The translations under genes and the position numbers were made by a program. Shown here in pieces: positions 9,786 to 18,519 of a stretch of DNA of 64,000 bases. The stretch covers positions 7,676 to 71,675 of the forward strand of contig DDRH01000056.1 in NCBI GenBank assembly GCA_002343075.1, in the 5' to 3' direction. The DNA comes from Phycisphaerales bacterium UBA2421 (lineage in GTDB: Bacteria; Planctomycetota; Phycisphaerae; Tepidisphaerales; Tepidisphaeraceae). Each line of letters begins with the position of its first letter. The stretch's first letter is position 1. Under the pieces are notes generated by a model. That model saw nothing but the letters and a program-made list of their open reading frames with translations, made no database searches and was not told the DNA's origin.

Positions 9786-11381
9786 ATGCTGTCGCGAGTC
9801 AAACCTAACCGCCTGAGCATGGATCAAAGCAAAACGCTCCAACAACCGGTCGAGAACCAATTGCCCGGCACACCTGCTGCGGGGGAGTCGACGGCGCACG
9901 GCGGTGAGCATCATCCGGCCAATCGCGGGGCTGGGAACTCCGCCGAGGCGATCGCGCTGGTCGGTACGCTCCTCCTCGCGGCGGGGGTGCGGCTTTGGGG
10001 ATTGGGCCGCGAAGCGCTTTGGGCGGATGAGACGGCTTCTCTTCGGGCGGCGAGCGGTTCGCTCTACGATGTGCTCGTCCAATATCACCACTACGAAAAC
10101 ACCCCGCCGCTCTACTACCTGTTGCTGAACCTGTTTGGCAGATTGTTCGGCACGATGAACGACGCGGTGATACGTCTGCCTTCGGTCATTTTTGGAACAC
10201 TGGGCGTATTGGGAGTCTGGTGGTTGGTGCGTGCGATCAGCGCCGGATACCCGACAGTGGAGTCGCGACGAGATCGGAGCGCGCTGGTCGGCCCGATTGT
10301 GGCAGCCCTCATCGCCGCACTTTCGCTGCAACAGATCTGGTTCTCCCAGGAAGCAAGGGCCTATTCGCTCTTCGCGATGGCGTCGCTCATGTCGAGCACT
10401 CTGTTGTTGCGCGCGCTCAATCAGCCGACGGTCCCTCGATGCGCTGCGTACGTCATGGCGTCGATCGTCATGTGCTACTCGCATTTCGCCGCAGCGGGCG
10501 TCCTGATGGCACATTGCTTCTGCGGGGTGGTCGCTGTTGCGCGATCCAGCCGCCTTGATAGATGGGCATTCGTTGCTACCCAGTGTGCCATTGGGCTCGC
10601 CTGCCTGCCGCTGATTCCGACGGCACTCAAAACGCGCGGCCGCATGATTGGCTTCAGCGATCGAACGCTCAGCTTCGCCGCTGAAAAGTTTGCCGACACG
10701 TACCTGTGGCTCTTCGATAACGTGTGGGTGCTGCTGCCGGTCATCTGCCTGGCGGCGGTGGGAGTGATCAAGCTGCGGGCGACAATTAGCAGCAAAGTAC
10801 TTGTGGCAGGATTGATCCTGCTCCCACCTCTGCCGCCGCTCATTGGCTGGTACACCGGCGGCGCGCAGTATTTCTCGCGACACGCGCTTCCGTCGGGCCT
10901 GGCACTGGCAGTCGCGGTTGGCATGGGATTGGCAGCGTTGCCGAGACGGGCGGCGTGGACCACCGGTGCGGCGGTCGTGGCCGGGGTCATACTGAGCCTC
11001 ATCGCCGGCAGAGAACATTTTCGAAAGCCGGCGATGCGCGAGGCGGCTGCATTTGTCGCTGCCCATGCCCACCCCGGCGATACCATCATCTGCAGCTTCA
11101 TGCTGACGGGATGGTCTTTTGATCGATACTTCGACCGGACAGATGTCCGCCGCCGAAACTACGATGAATTCACCATCGCCCAACTGGCCCGCAGCGGAGA
11201 AGGCATCGACCGGATTTGGGTCGTTTTCTTCCAAGTGCCATCCACCCTCGAGCCATATCTCAAGGAAAATCCGATGCAAATGACGGTGCATCAGTCGTTT
11301 CATGAGATCCTGGTTCTGCGGTTCGATCGCCCGTTGCAGGGAAACGCCCCAACCACCACCCCAGCCGCACCAGCCGGGTAA
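9786..11381 (+). CDS. GT39/ArnT-like membrane glycosyltransferase
   Basis: About 531 residues with a short polar cytoplasmic N-terminus and roughly ten hydrophobic segments. The first external loop has ALWADETASLRAA, the acidic 'DE' loop typical of PMT/ArnT (GT-C fold) transferases, followed by a HHYENTPPLYYLLLNLFGRLFG stretch split across the second membrane segment, also typical. IRLPSVIFGTLGVLGVWWL and QIWFSQEARAYSLF continue the pattern. Such enzymes use polyprenyl-phosphate sugars on the outer face of the inner membrane. Acceptor and sugar are unknown. GTG 9783 directly precedes ATG 9786, and ATG 9819 is a further alternative. Its 3' end faces recQ with a 76-base gap. Confidence 0.82.
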   Translation: MLSRVKPNRLSMDQSKTLQQPVENQLPGTPAAGESTAHGGEHHPANRGAGNSAEAIALVGTLLLAAGVRLWGLGREALWADETASLRAASGSLYDVLVQYHHYENTPPLYYLLLNLFGRLFGTMNDAVIRLPSVIFGTLGVLGVWWLVRAISAGYPTVESRRDRSALVGPIVAALIAALSLQQIWFSQEARAYSLFAMASLMSSTLLLRALNQPTVPRCAAYVMASIVMCYSHFAAAGVLMAHCFCGVVAVARSSRLDRWAFVATQCAIGLACLPLIPTALKTRGRMIGFSDRTLSFAAEKFADTYLWLFDNVWVLLPVICLAAVGVIKLRATISSKVLVAGLILLPPLPPLIGWYTGGAQYFSRHALPSGLALAVAVGMGLAALPRRAAWTTGAAVVAGVILSLIAGREHFRKPAMREAAAFVAAHAHPGDTIICSFMLTGWSFDRYFDRTDVRRRNYDEFTIAQLARSGEGIDRIWVVFFQVPSTLEPYLKENPMQMTVHQSFHEILVLRFDRPLQGNAPTTTPAAPAG

Positions 11382-11457
11382 GTGGCGACGGATCAAGGAA
11401 CTGCGGGCATGCTTGATCATCACAGTCCTCATCACGATGCTGGCCGATCAACTGACA

Positions 11458-13383
11458 CTACGTCTGCAGCACTTTGACAACTTCCTCGAATGGTAAATCG
11501 ACAAACTTTCCGAATAGCGGATCATTTTTGTGCTTGCGCTTATGCAACGTCATTGCCGGGGAGTTGATCCCACACAGATATCGGGCCGCCTGTCGCGGGC
11601 TGGACACTAAACTACCTGCCGCAAGGCGAAGCTGATTAGCTGCGTCGATTATGCCAGTCTTCGGCACTGCGACGGCTGTCTGCGGGAGGGTCTGCACCGG
11701 CCCCTTGTCCCTACATGCGGCGCAGTGGCCGCAATCTTCGCTCATGGCCTCCCCGAAGTAGGCGAGCAGACGCCTCGTTCGGCAACCAGGCTCGCTGCAG
11801 AAAGCGAGGACAGTATCCAGCCGCTGAAGGTCCCGAGTTTCACGCTGCGCGAAGCGCTGGTTCATCACTGTCGCCAGTCTCTTTACATCAGCAACAGGTC
11901 GCAGCCGTTTGTACGCATGGCGAACTCCAACGGCCTGCAGGTCTATATCTCCCTGTTCGGAAAGGTAGGTCAGAGCTGCAACAACCCTATCACGCGGCTG
12001 ACCCATCGCTGCGGCAGCCTCGGCAGCATCCAGCGAACCCGTGCGGGTGGCACATTTGAGCACCCCGCGCAAAAACTCCGCTCGGCCATGGTCAAAACGG
12101 GCCAGAACCTCTGCCTGCGGGCGCAACCATTTCACTTTGTACTGGCTGTAGAAAGCCCCCTGCGACTCAAGCACACCGTCCAGTTGCAGATAGGTCAGCA
12201 ACGTTTCAACCACCAACTGACGAATATCGAAGTCGCTCGCGAGCTTATACGTTGATACATCGATTTGTTCGCCGGAGTTCAGAATCTGATTCAACAGTTT
12301 TTCGACCGCGGCATCGTCGGGGCGATCGCCGTAGATGAAGTTTTCCAACGTGATGCGGTCGTCGGCGCACGCAAGTGTCTCACACACACTGGTCTTCCCG
12401 TCTCGCCCGGCGCGTCCGATCTCCTGAGCATAGTTCTCCATGCTTTTCGGCAAGTTGTAGTGATAAACATAGCGAATATCGCGCTTATCAATTCCCATCC
12501 CGAACGCAATCGTCGCAACCACAACCGCATCCTCCGACTGCATGAACCACTCTTGTGCGCGATGCCGCACTTCCGTCTCCAGCCCGGCGTGGTAAGGCTT
12601 GGCGCGAAAACCGTGGCTTGCAAGGTACTCCGCAACATCTTCTGCGGTGCGTTGGAGGGTCACATAGACGATCGTCGGCCCGCGGGGGCGGCGGCGGAGT
12701 TGGGCAAGCAGATGGTCATTCCGCGCCGCCGACGCAACTGGCGTGATCGCAATCGCCAGGTTGGGACGATAAAAACCTGTCCTTACGACATCGTCCGGCT
12801 GAATCTCAAATGCACTGGCAATCTGCTCGGCTACAGAAGTGGTCGCGGTGGCGGTAAGCGCAAGCACGCGGCCAACATTCAGCCTGCGGGCGAGCTTGGC
12901 AAGCTTGAGGTAATCTGGCCGGAAGTTGTGCCCCCATTCACTGATGCAATGTGCTTCATCCACTGCCAGCATGGAAACCTGCTGTCGGGAAAGCGTCTGA
13001 AGAAATCGCTCATTGGCCAGCCGCTCAGGGGCGATGTAGAGGATTTTGAGCGATCCATCGCGCAAGCCCTGGTAGGTTTCAAGCGCCGTCTGCGTATCGA
13101 CAGAAGAATCCAGCCGCGCCGCCGGCACGCCGCGCGATTGCAGGAAGTCGATCTGGTCTTTCATGAGCGCGATTAACGGGGAGATAACCACCGTCAGCCC
13201 ATCCAACATTAGCGCGGGCAATTGGTAGCACAGACTCTTGCCCGCCCCGGTGGGGAAGATGGCGAGCGTGCTCTTACCCGCCAACAGGCGCTCGATAACC
13301 TGCGCCTGTCCGCCTCGAAAAGAATCAAGGCTAAACCGGTCTTTCAGCACGCCCAACGCCGTCAGATGCTTTTCTGCAACCAT
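11458..13383 (-). CDS. recQ: RecQ family ATP-dependent DNA helicase
   Basis: Superfamily 2 3'-5' DNA helicase for recombination and fork repair. Motifs: FRGGQAQVIERLLAGKSTLA (motif 0), FPTGAGKS (Walker A), AVDEAHCISEWGHNFR (motif II plus aromatic-rich loop), LALTATAT, VVATIAFGMGIDKRDIRYV and QEIGRAGRDG (motif VI). The zinc-type cluster CSEPGCRTRRLLAYFGE with SEDCGHCAACRD comes about 190 residues after motif VI, behind a winged-helix-like region. In E. coli RecQ the zinc module directly follows the helicase core. No HRDC domain is evident in the last 60 residues. The length, 641 residues, is close to normal. It is third in a trpF-dtd-recQ series, with a 134-base gap from dtd. Confidence 0.93.
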   Translation of the reverse strand: MVAEKHLTALGVLKDRFSLDSFRGGQAQVIERLLAGKSTLAIFPTGAGKSLCYQLPALMLDGLTVVISPLIALMKDQIDFLQSRGVPAARLDSSVDTQTALETYQGLRDGSLKILYIAPERLANERFLQTLSRQQVSMLAVDEAHCISEWGHNFRPDYLKLAKLARRLNVGRVLALTATATTSVAEQIASAFEIQPDDVVRTGFYRPNLAIAITPVASAARNDHLLAQLRRRPRGPTIVYVTLQRTAEDVAEYLASHGFRAKPYHAGLETEVRHRAQEWFMQSEDAVVVATIAFGMGIDKRDIRYVYHYNLPKSMENYAQEIGRAGRDGKTSVCETLACADDRITLENFIYGDRPDDAAVEKLLNQILNSGEQIDVSTYKLASDFDIRQLVVETLLTYLQLDGVLESQGAFYSQYKVKWLRPQAEVLARFDHGRAEFLRGVLKCATRTGSLDAAEAAAAMGQPRDRVVAALTYLSEQGDIDLQAVGVRHAYKRLRPVADVKRLATVMNQRFAQRETRDLQRLDTVLAFCSEPGCRTRRLLAYFGEAMSEDCGHCAACRDKGPVQTLPQTAVAVPKTGIIDAANQLRLAAGSLVSSPRQAARYLCGINSPAMTLHKRKHKNDPLFGKFVDLPFEEVVKVLQT

Positions 13384-13517
13384 AACCGCGCTCCATAAAT
13401 GTTTGCAGCATGTTAGGAAAACAAAATCCGAACGTCAAGCGAATTGTTCCCGGATTTTTAGATTTTTCAGCGGGTTGAACAATCGCGTAGATGGCGAGTA
13501 GGACTCATCGCCATTGA

Positions 13518-13973
13518 TCAGCGATCCACCGGCGATTCGGTGCGGATGATGAACGTTGCCGGGCCGTCGTTGGTCAGATGAACGCGCATTTCGCCGCCGA
13601 ACGTGCCAGTTTGCGTACAAACGCCAGTGGCGCGAACGGCTGCTACGAGCTTCTCAAAGGTGATACTCGCATGTGCAGGCGGCGCAGCGGCGTCCAGGCT
13701 TGGCCGGCGACCTTTGCGCGTGTCGGCGGCGACTGTGAAGTTGCTCACCAGCAAAATCCCCCCGCCAGTCTGCAACACGTCCAGATCAAAATGCTTATCT
13801 TCCCGTCGAAACACACGCAGGCCGGTGAGCTTCTGCGCCATCCAGTCGATTTCCTTAGCCCCATCCCCCGTTTCAACCGCCACCAGCGCCAGCAGCCCAC
13901 TATCGATCGCCCCGACCGTCGCATCACCCACCGTAACCGAAGCGCTAACGACCCGCTGTACTACTGCGATCAT
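13518..13973 (-). CDS. dtd: D-aminoacyl-tRNA deacylase
   Basis: Dtd hydrolyses D-amino acids (and glycine) from mischarged tRNA. The 151-residue protein shows the family pattern: MIAVVQRVVSASVTV at the N-terminus, ALVAVETGD, KLTGLRVF, then VSNFTVAADTRKGRRPSLD, a variant of the S-Q-F-T motif with Asn for Gln, and a C-terminal NDGPATFII close to the N-x-G-P-V/F-T active-site motif. The Ser-Gln to Ser-Asn change is at a position that lines the active site but is conservative. The ATG overlaps the trpF stop by four bases (ATGA), which suggests translational coupling. Confidence 0.93.
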   Translation of the reverse strand: MIAVVQRVVSASVTVGDATVGAIDSGLLALVAVETGDGAKEIDWMAQKLTGLRVFRREDKHFDLDVLQTGGGILLVSNFTVAADTRKGRRPSLDAAAPPAHASITFEKLVAAVRATGVCTQTGTFGGEMRVHLTNDGPATFIIRTESPVDR

Positions 13974-14644
13974 GAGTCCGCCTTTGATGCTTCCGACACC
14001 GCCGCGATGAAATCCGCGATCTTTGCCCGGGACTTGATTCCTTTTGTTCCGTCTTCCACGCCGCTGCTTACATCGACTGCGTAGGGTTGAAACTCGCGGA
14101 CGATTGCGGCGACATTCTTCGGATCAAGCCCGCCGGCGAAGATGATCGGCGGCGACATGAGTGGGTCGAGGTAGTTTTCGTCGCGCAGACGGCGGATCAG
14201 GTCCCAGTTGTTGACCACCCCGCTGCCGCCGGTTTCGACGGGCGATTCGAGTACAATGCCCACGAGGTTAGCCGGGCCGATGCGCCGCCATTGTGTTAGC
14301 TCAAATCGGATGCGCTCTGGGGTGACTCGCAAAGCCTTGATGACGCGTAACGGCTCAAGTCCGCTGGCGGTTAGAAGTTCTTCGCGGCCGTGGAGTTGTA
14401 TTGTGCCAATGCCGAACGCGCGGGCAGCGGCGATCATTTCGCTCGGCGATTCATCAGCGAAGAGCATCACCGGTGTGACAAACGCCGGCAGCGCATCGAC
14501 AATCTCGGCGGCAATCGCATCGGCAACGCAGCGCGGCGTGCCCGGCACGCGCACCAACCCCACTGCATCGGCGCCGAGTTCCGCTGCGGCAAGCGCATCG
14601 TCAACTCGCGTAACCCCGCAGATTTTGATGCGCGTTCGACTCAT
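13970..14644 (-). CDS. trpF: Phosphoribosylanthranilate isomerase
   Basis: TrpF converts phosphoribosylanthranilate to CdRP in tryptophan synthesis. The protein of 224 residues starts SRTRIKICGVTRVDDALAAA with the catalytic cysteine of KICG near residue 8. It continues GADAVGLV, then FADESPSEM, TIQLHGRE, and near the end FAGGLDPKNVAA and YAVDVSSGVED with the catalytic Asp. The frame is open for 17 more codons upstream, but ATG 14644 places the first strand normally. No other trp gene is nearby. The gene is divergent from the hydrolase at 14672, with a 27-base gap that must hold both promoters. Confidence 0.94.
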   Translation of the reverse strand: MSRTRIKICGVTRVDDALAAAELGADAVGLVRVPGTPRCVADAIAAEIVDALPAFVTPVMLFADESPSEMIAAARAFGIGTIQLHGREELLTASGLEPLRVIKALRVTPERIRFELTQWRRIGPANLVGIVLESPVETGGSGVVNNWDLIRRLRDENYLDPLMSPPIIFAGGLDPKNVAAIVREFQPYAVDVSSGVEDGTKGIKSRAKIADFIAAVSEASKADS

Positions 14645-14671
14645 GTGCCAACAATCGTATGATGTCGCGGC

Positions 14672-15670
14672 ATGATCGTCGATGTCCATGTGCATGTTTC
14701 GGCATTGTCGCCCGAAAATGGTCTGATGAGCCGGAAACTCATCCGCTCACTCCCATTCCGGTTCATCAAGTGGCGGCTGGGGCTTTCCGGCGAAGACGCC
14801 CGAACAGAGGCCCAGCTTCGCCGGGTGCTTTTCACCACGCTCGAGAACACCCCCGAACTCGACGCCGCGGTCATGCTTGCATTTGATGCGGTCCATGACC
14901 GTGCCGGCAATCTCGACCTTGCCAACACGCATCTCTATACCCGCAACGATTACGTCATCAGCCTTGCGACACAGCACCGCAAGATACTGTTCGGCGCGTC
15001 GATCCATCCGTATCGGAAGGATGCCGTGCAGGAGCTGGAACGATGTGTGAAGGCGGGCGCAGTATTGCTGAAATGGCTCCCAATCACGCAGGGAATGAAT
15101 CCTGCCGACGATGCGTGCATTCCATTTTACGAGGCGCTGGCGCACCACAAGCTGCCGCTGCTCTGTCATACCGGCGGGGAAAAGAGCCTGCCCAATATCG
15201 CCCCCGACACGCCCTCGCCCCGACTGCTGCTTCCGGCGCTCGAACGCGGCGTGACGGTGATCGCGGCGCACTGCGGCACGCGGTCGACGTTTACCGAGCA
15301 GGATTACGTCCGCGATTTCATGGCGATGTGTCACGAACACGAACATTTCTACGGAGACACCAGCGCGCTGAACCTGCCCACACGATCGCACGCGTTTAAA
15401 ATGGTGCTGGGCGATAAGGTCGTCAGAAGCAAACTGGTTCATGGCAGCGACTGGCCGATTCCCGTCATCCCACCAATCGGGACGATCGGGCTAGCCCGGT
15501 CAGCGGAGTGCTTTATGGAAGGCAATTGGCTCCGCCGCGATATCCTCATCAAGCAATGCATGGACTTCGACGAAGCTTACTGGCATCGCGCCGGCAGGGT
15601 GCTCAGACTGACCGGGCACAGCCAGCGGCAGTTGCAAAACCTTCACACCGCCGGCATTGAAGCCGGCTGA
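14672..15670 (+). CDS. Amidohydrolase-like TIM-barrel metal-dependent hydrolase
   Basis: A 332-residue member of the amidohydrolase_2 group. Metal ligands are visible: DVHVHV at residues 4-9, CHTGGE, IAAHCGT and HGSDWPIP, where the Asp is the usual catalytic base. A lysine in VLLKWLPITQGMNP follows the fourth strand, as in related enzymes. The family includes decarboxylases and lactonases, so the substrate cannot be named. The 3' end overlaps the end of the convergent dacB-like gene by 28 bases. Confidence 0.82.
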   Translation: MIVDVHVHVSALSPENGLMSRKLIRSLPFRFIKWRLGLSGEDARTEAQLRRVLFTTLENTPELDAAVMLAFDAVHDRAGNLDLANTHLYTRNDYVISLATQHRKILFGASIHPYRKDAVQELERCVKAGAVLLKWLPITQGMNPADDACIPFYEALAHHKLPLLCHTGGEKSLPNIAPDTPSPRLLLPALERGVTVIAAHCGTRSTFTEQDYVRDFMAMCHEHEHFYGDTSALNLPTRSHAFKMVLGDKVVRSKLVHGSDWPIPVIPPIGTIGLARSAECFMEGNWLRRDILIKQCMDFDEAYWHRAGRVLRLTGHSQRQLQNLHTAGIEAG

Positions 15671-17256
15671 GGCGTGGGTTGTGATGCCGGCTCGGCACCG
15701 CTGGGGGCGGTCGTCGGCTCCGCGGGCTGGCTCGCTGCCGGTAGCGGTGCGGCTGCGGGGAAGATGGGCTTTTCCGGCCAGTGATACATCACCCGGCAGG
15801 CATTATCCTGAAGCACCTCATACGGCTTCACGCTCCCATCGATCTCGTTGTAAATGAAGCTGAACGCCAGCCATTTGCCATTCTTGGTATGCACATAGCC
15901 GCTCAACGAGCGCACGCCGCTGATGTAACCGGTCTTTGCCATCACACGGCCTTCCATGTCTGCCATGCGCTTGCCGATGGTTCCATCGACGCCTGCCACG
16001 GCAAGGCTCTCCCGCCAGAGCTTGCCGTCGCGCCGATGGTGCATGGTGACGAGCAGATCGGTAATCAGACGGGCGGTGACCTGATTCGTGCGGTCCAGCC
16101 CGGAACCATCCGCAGCAACGTAGCTCCCTGCGTTGATCCGATTGGCCCAGAGAAACTCCTTCGTCGCCGCCTCGCCAAGCTTCCAACTGCCCGGCACGCT
16201 CTGGCCCCTGCGGAACATCCACTCGCGCCCGAGTGCCTTGCTCATCGCCTCGGCAAACATATTTTGGCTGTTCTTGTTGATGCGCTTGAGCACATCCGAC
16301 ATCGATGTTTCGTGCGTCGCGATGATTCGATCAAACATCGGCCCCGCCGGGCTAAAGGGCAGCGCCTCGGCGCGGCGCGTCTCGCCGTCGATCGATATCC
16401 CCCGCGACTTCATGTGAACGCGAAACGCGTCGGCAAAGAAAGCGCCGGGATCGGTGACCGGCTTGCTTTCCAGCTTTGTTTCCTTGCTCACACCGCCGGT
16501 GATGGTGAATTGCGGTGCCGATGCGGCGCGATCGATCGCCGGTGTACCCTCGCCGTTAGTCACCGTTTTGTTGGTGATAACTGCAAGATCATTGGCGGGG
16601 ACGACTTCGAGCCTCGCCGGTTGGCCATCGGCACCCGGAAAAGCCTTGATGTCGATACAGTTGTCGTTGAAATTCAGCCCACTTACAGGTGCTCCGTACC
16701 AGTCGACCAGGAAATCGGGCTTCCAGCCGGTGTAGGTCAGCTCGCGGTCGAACGCGCCATCCCAGTAAATGAGATTTCCCTTGACCTTGGTCAACCCGCG
16801 GCGCTTCATGGCGTCGGCCCAGGCATCAAACATTGTGGTGACAGTCTCGCCGCGCCACTCTGCAATCTTTGGATCGCCACAGCCTGGGTCGCCAGTGCCG
16901 ATGATCCACAGATCGTCGCCGTCGCGGACAAGATATGTCTTAAACGTGTGAGCCGGGCCAAACATCGCCAGCCCCGCAGCGCTGATTGCCAGTTTTCCGT
17001 TGCTGGCAGGAATCATCGGTGTGTCGGGATTCTGACTAAACCACTCTTCCCCCGTCTGCAGGTCGATGACCTGCGCCGCCAGCATCGCCCCGCCGCGCTT
17101 GGTGTTCAGCGCATCGCTCAGTCGCGCAGCAAACTTCTCCTGTGGCGACTTGCGAACGTCGGCCACCCGCTGCTTAACCGACTGGCACCCCGCTGCAAGC
17201 AGGGTCGCGGCGATCAGGGAGACGCAGATTTTGTGAAACGAAGCATTTAGTGTCAT
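15643..17256 (-). CDS. dacB: D-alanyl-D-alanine carboxypeptidase/endopeptidase (PBP4, S13), lipoprotein
   Basis: A penicillin-binding protein that trims or cleaves peptidoglycan cross-links. The start at 17256 gives 537 residues beginning with a lipoprotein signal (ICVSLIAATLLAAGCQ, lipobox LAAGC). Active-site motifs of family S13 are present: SxxK as PASNGK, SxN as KNSQNMFAEA, and KTG as AKTGYISGVRSLSGY. The C-terminus is a Pro/Ala/Glu-rich tail of about 40 residues. Planctomycetes were long thought to lack peptidoglycan; such genes agree with later findings that they have it. The gene follows the amidase gene at 17345 on the same strand. Confidence 0.92.
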   Translation of the reverse strand: MTLNASFHKICVSLIAATLLAAGCQSVKQRVADVRKSPQEKFAARLSDALNTKRGGAMLAAQVIDLQTGEEWFSQNPDTPMIPASNGKLAISAAGLAMFGPAHTFKTYLVRDGDDLWIIGTGDPGCGDPKIAEWRGETVTTMFDAWADAMKRRGLTKVKGNLIYWDGAFDRELTYTGWKPDFLVDWYGAPVSGLNFNDNCIDIKAFPGADGQPARLEVVPANDLAVITNKTVTNGEGTPAIDRAASAPQFTITGGVSKETKLESKPVTDPGAFFADAFRVHMKSRGISIDGETRRAEALPFSPAGPMFDRIIATHETSMSDVLKRINKNSQNMFAEAMSKALGREWMFRRGQSVPGSWKLGEAATKEFLWANRINAGSYVAADGSGLDRTNQVTARLITDLLVTMHHRRDGKLWRESLAVAGVDGTIGKRMADMEGRVMAKTGYISGVRSLSGYVHTKNGKWLAFSFIYNEIDGSVKPYEVLQDNACRVMYHWPEKPIFPAAAPLPAASQPAEPTTAPSGAEPASQPTPQPASMPAV

Positions 17257-17344
17257 GGTTTGCCCAGGTGGTTTGCTCAGATAGTGGCCGGTCGGGGCGA
17301 AATCATTCCAATACGCCACAATCCAACTCGATTTACCCTAAATA

Positions 17345-18460
17345 TCATTTCGCGGCGGCGGGCGCGGTGGCTGTTGCGGGGACAGGTCGCGGTCGCTCGA
17401 TTTCACGCACTGGCTTGCCTCTTTCAGACTCCATACGCTGTAAAGCTTGCTTGGTCATGAGTTTGCGCGCTCCGCCGACGACACGATCCCAATCGAACGC
17501 CGGACCGGGGTCCTGTTTTTCCGGCTGAATATGGTAGTGCCCGAGAACGCCTTGAAACCGGTCAAAATCGGCCCGGCTCAGCGATGTCGTGATCAACTTT
17601 CCATCTTTGTCCCGGGGATAGTCGCACTGGATTTTTGGCAGCACGGTACACAGCGCCGCGGTGAGCTTGGTAAGCGAATCATACTGCGCCGGGGTGAAGT
17701 CATACTGAACATAACTGCTGCCATGAATCTCCCCGCGGATAAGCTCCTGACGGGCAGGGCCGCCGGCATACTCCGGGTTGCGCAATAGCTTTCGACGCGC
17801 GGGCGGGATGTCGAGTTTCATGGTGCCGCTCGAGTCTTTTTCATACCACTGTTCCAGCGCGCCGGCGGTCGTGCGGTAAGCGCCCATGTGGGCGATCTCG
17901 ACGCCGACACTTCGCGTGTTGGCAATCGTGGCGTGCCAGGCGCGCTCTTTCAGGTCCATCGTCTGATAGATCGTTCCATCAACATCCACCATAAACTGCA
18001 CACTCAGCCCGCGGAGGTCGTGCAACACCTTGAAGCATTGCGAGCTGGTTCCACAGACGTCGTAGTGCATCACGAACTGGTCTACTTTCTCCTGCAACAA
18101 CTCCAGCGGCCAACCGCCGCCTTGTACTGTAGCTATCTGGGCATCGGTGAGGGTGTTGCGGCGCAGGCCGTAGCGATTGGGTGAAGTTGGCCCGCGATCC
18201 GCCTGCTGCGTGGTCGCCTCCCATGATGATTTGTCGTATTCAACAAATCGCCGCTCGGTTCGATAAGCGTCATAACCCCCGGGATCAGTCCACAGCACGA
18301 CCGGCGCGCCAGTGCGGAACAACTGTCCCGCCACGACAATCTCATCGCCGAATCTCTGTAATGGTGTGCCCGGAACGACCGTTTTCTGCGTACAGCCCGC
18401 AATTGCAAGGATCAACCCGGCGAGAATTACGCCGGCCCGAATGGTAGAGTGTCTAATCAC
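17345..18460 (-). CDS. N-acetylmuramoyl-L-alanine amidase (amidase_2), lipoprotein
   Basis: Zinc amidase that cuts between MurNAc and the peptide stem. GTG 18460 gives 371 residues starting with a lipoprotein signal (AGVILAGLILAIAGCTQ, lipobox IAGC). The amidase_2 fold appears as VDQFVMHYDVCGTSSQCF (first zinc His), FMVDVDGTIYQTMD, HATIANTRSVGVEIAHMG (His and Glu), and GHYHIQPEKQDPGPAFDW, the standard GHxxIxPxxKxDPGPxFxW C-terminal motif. A 110-residue insertion between the last two elements is longer than in short phage amidases. The frame extends to 18568, but that would overlap the divergent dcyD-like gene. It and the PBP4-type gene make a pair of wall hydrolases. Confidence 0.9.
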   Translation of the reverse strand: MIRHSTIRAGVILAGLILAIAGCTQKTVVPGTPLQRFGDEIVVAGQLFRTGAPVVLWTDPGGYDAYRTERRFVEYDKSSWEATTQQADRGPTSPNRYGLRRNTLTDAQIATVQGGGWPLELLQEKVDQFVMHYDVCGTSSQCFKVLHDLRGLSVQFMVDVDGTIYQTMDLKERAWHATIANTRSVGVEIAHMGAYRTTAGALEQWYEKDSSGTMKLDIPPARRKLLRNPEYAGGPARQELIRGEIHGSSYVQYDFTPAQYDSLTKLTAALCTVLPKIQCDYPRDKDGKLITTSLSRADFDRFQGVLGHYHIQPEKQDPGPAFDWDRVVGGARKLMTKQALQRMESERGKPVREIERPRPVPATATAPAAAK

Positions 18461-18519
18461 GTAATCAGTTTTACCCGGCGGCGTGCCGGAGGCAACTAAT
18501 CGGCACGCAAGGAAACAAC

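Noticed and set aside
9432..11435. 667-codon minus-strand frame opposite the GT39-like gene
   Set aside because: Arg/Gln/His-rich composition with no domain; the plus-strand protein has membrane segments and the ADE loop. Antisense shadow.
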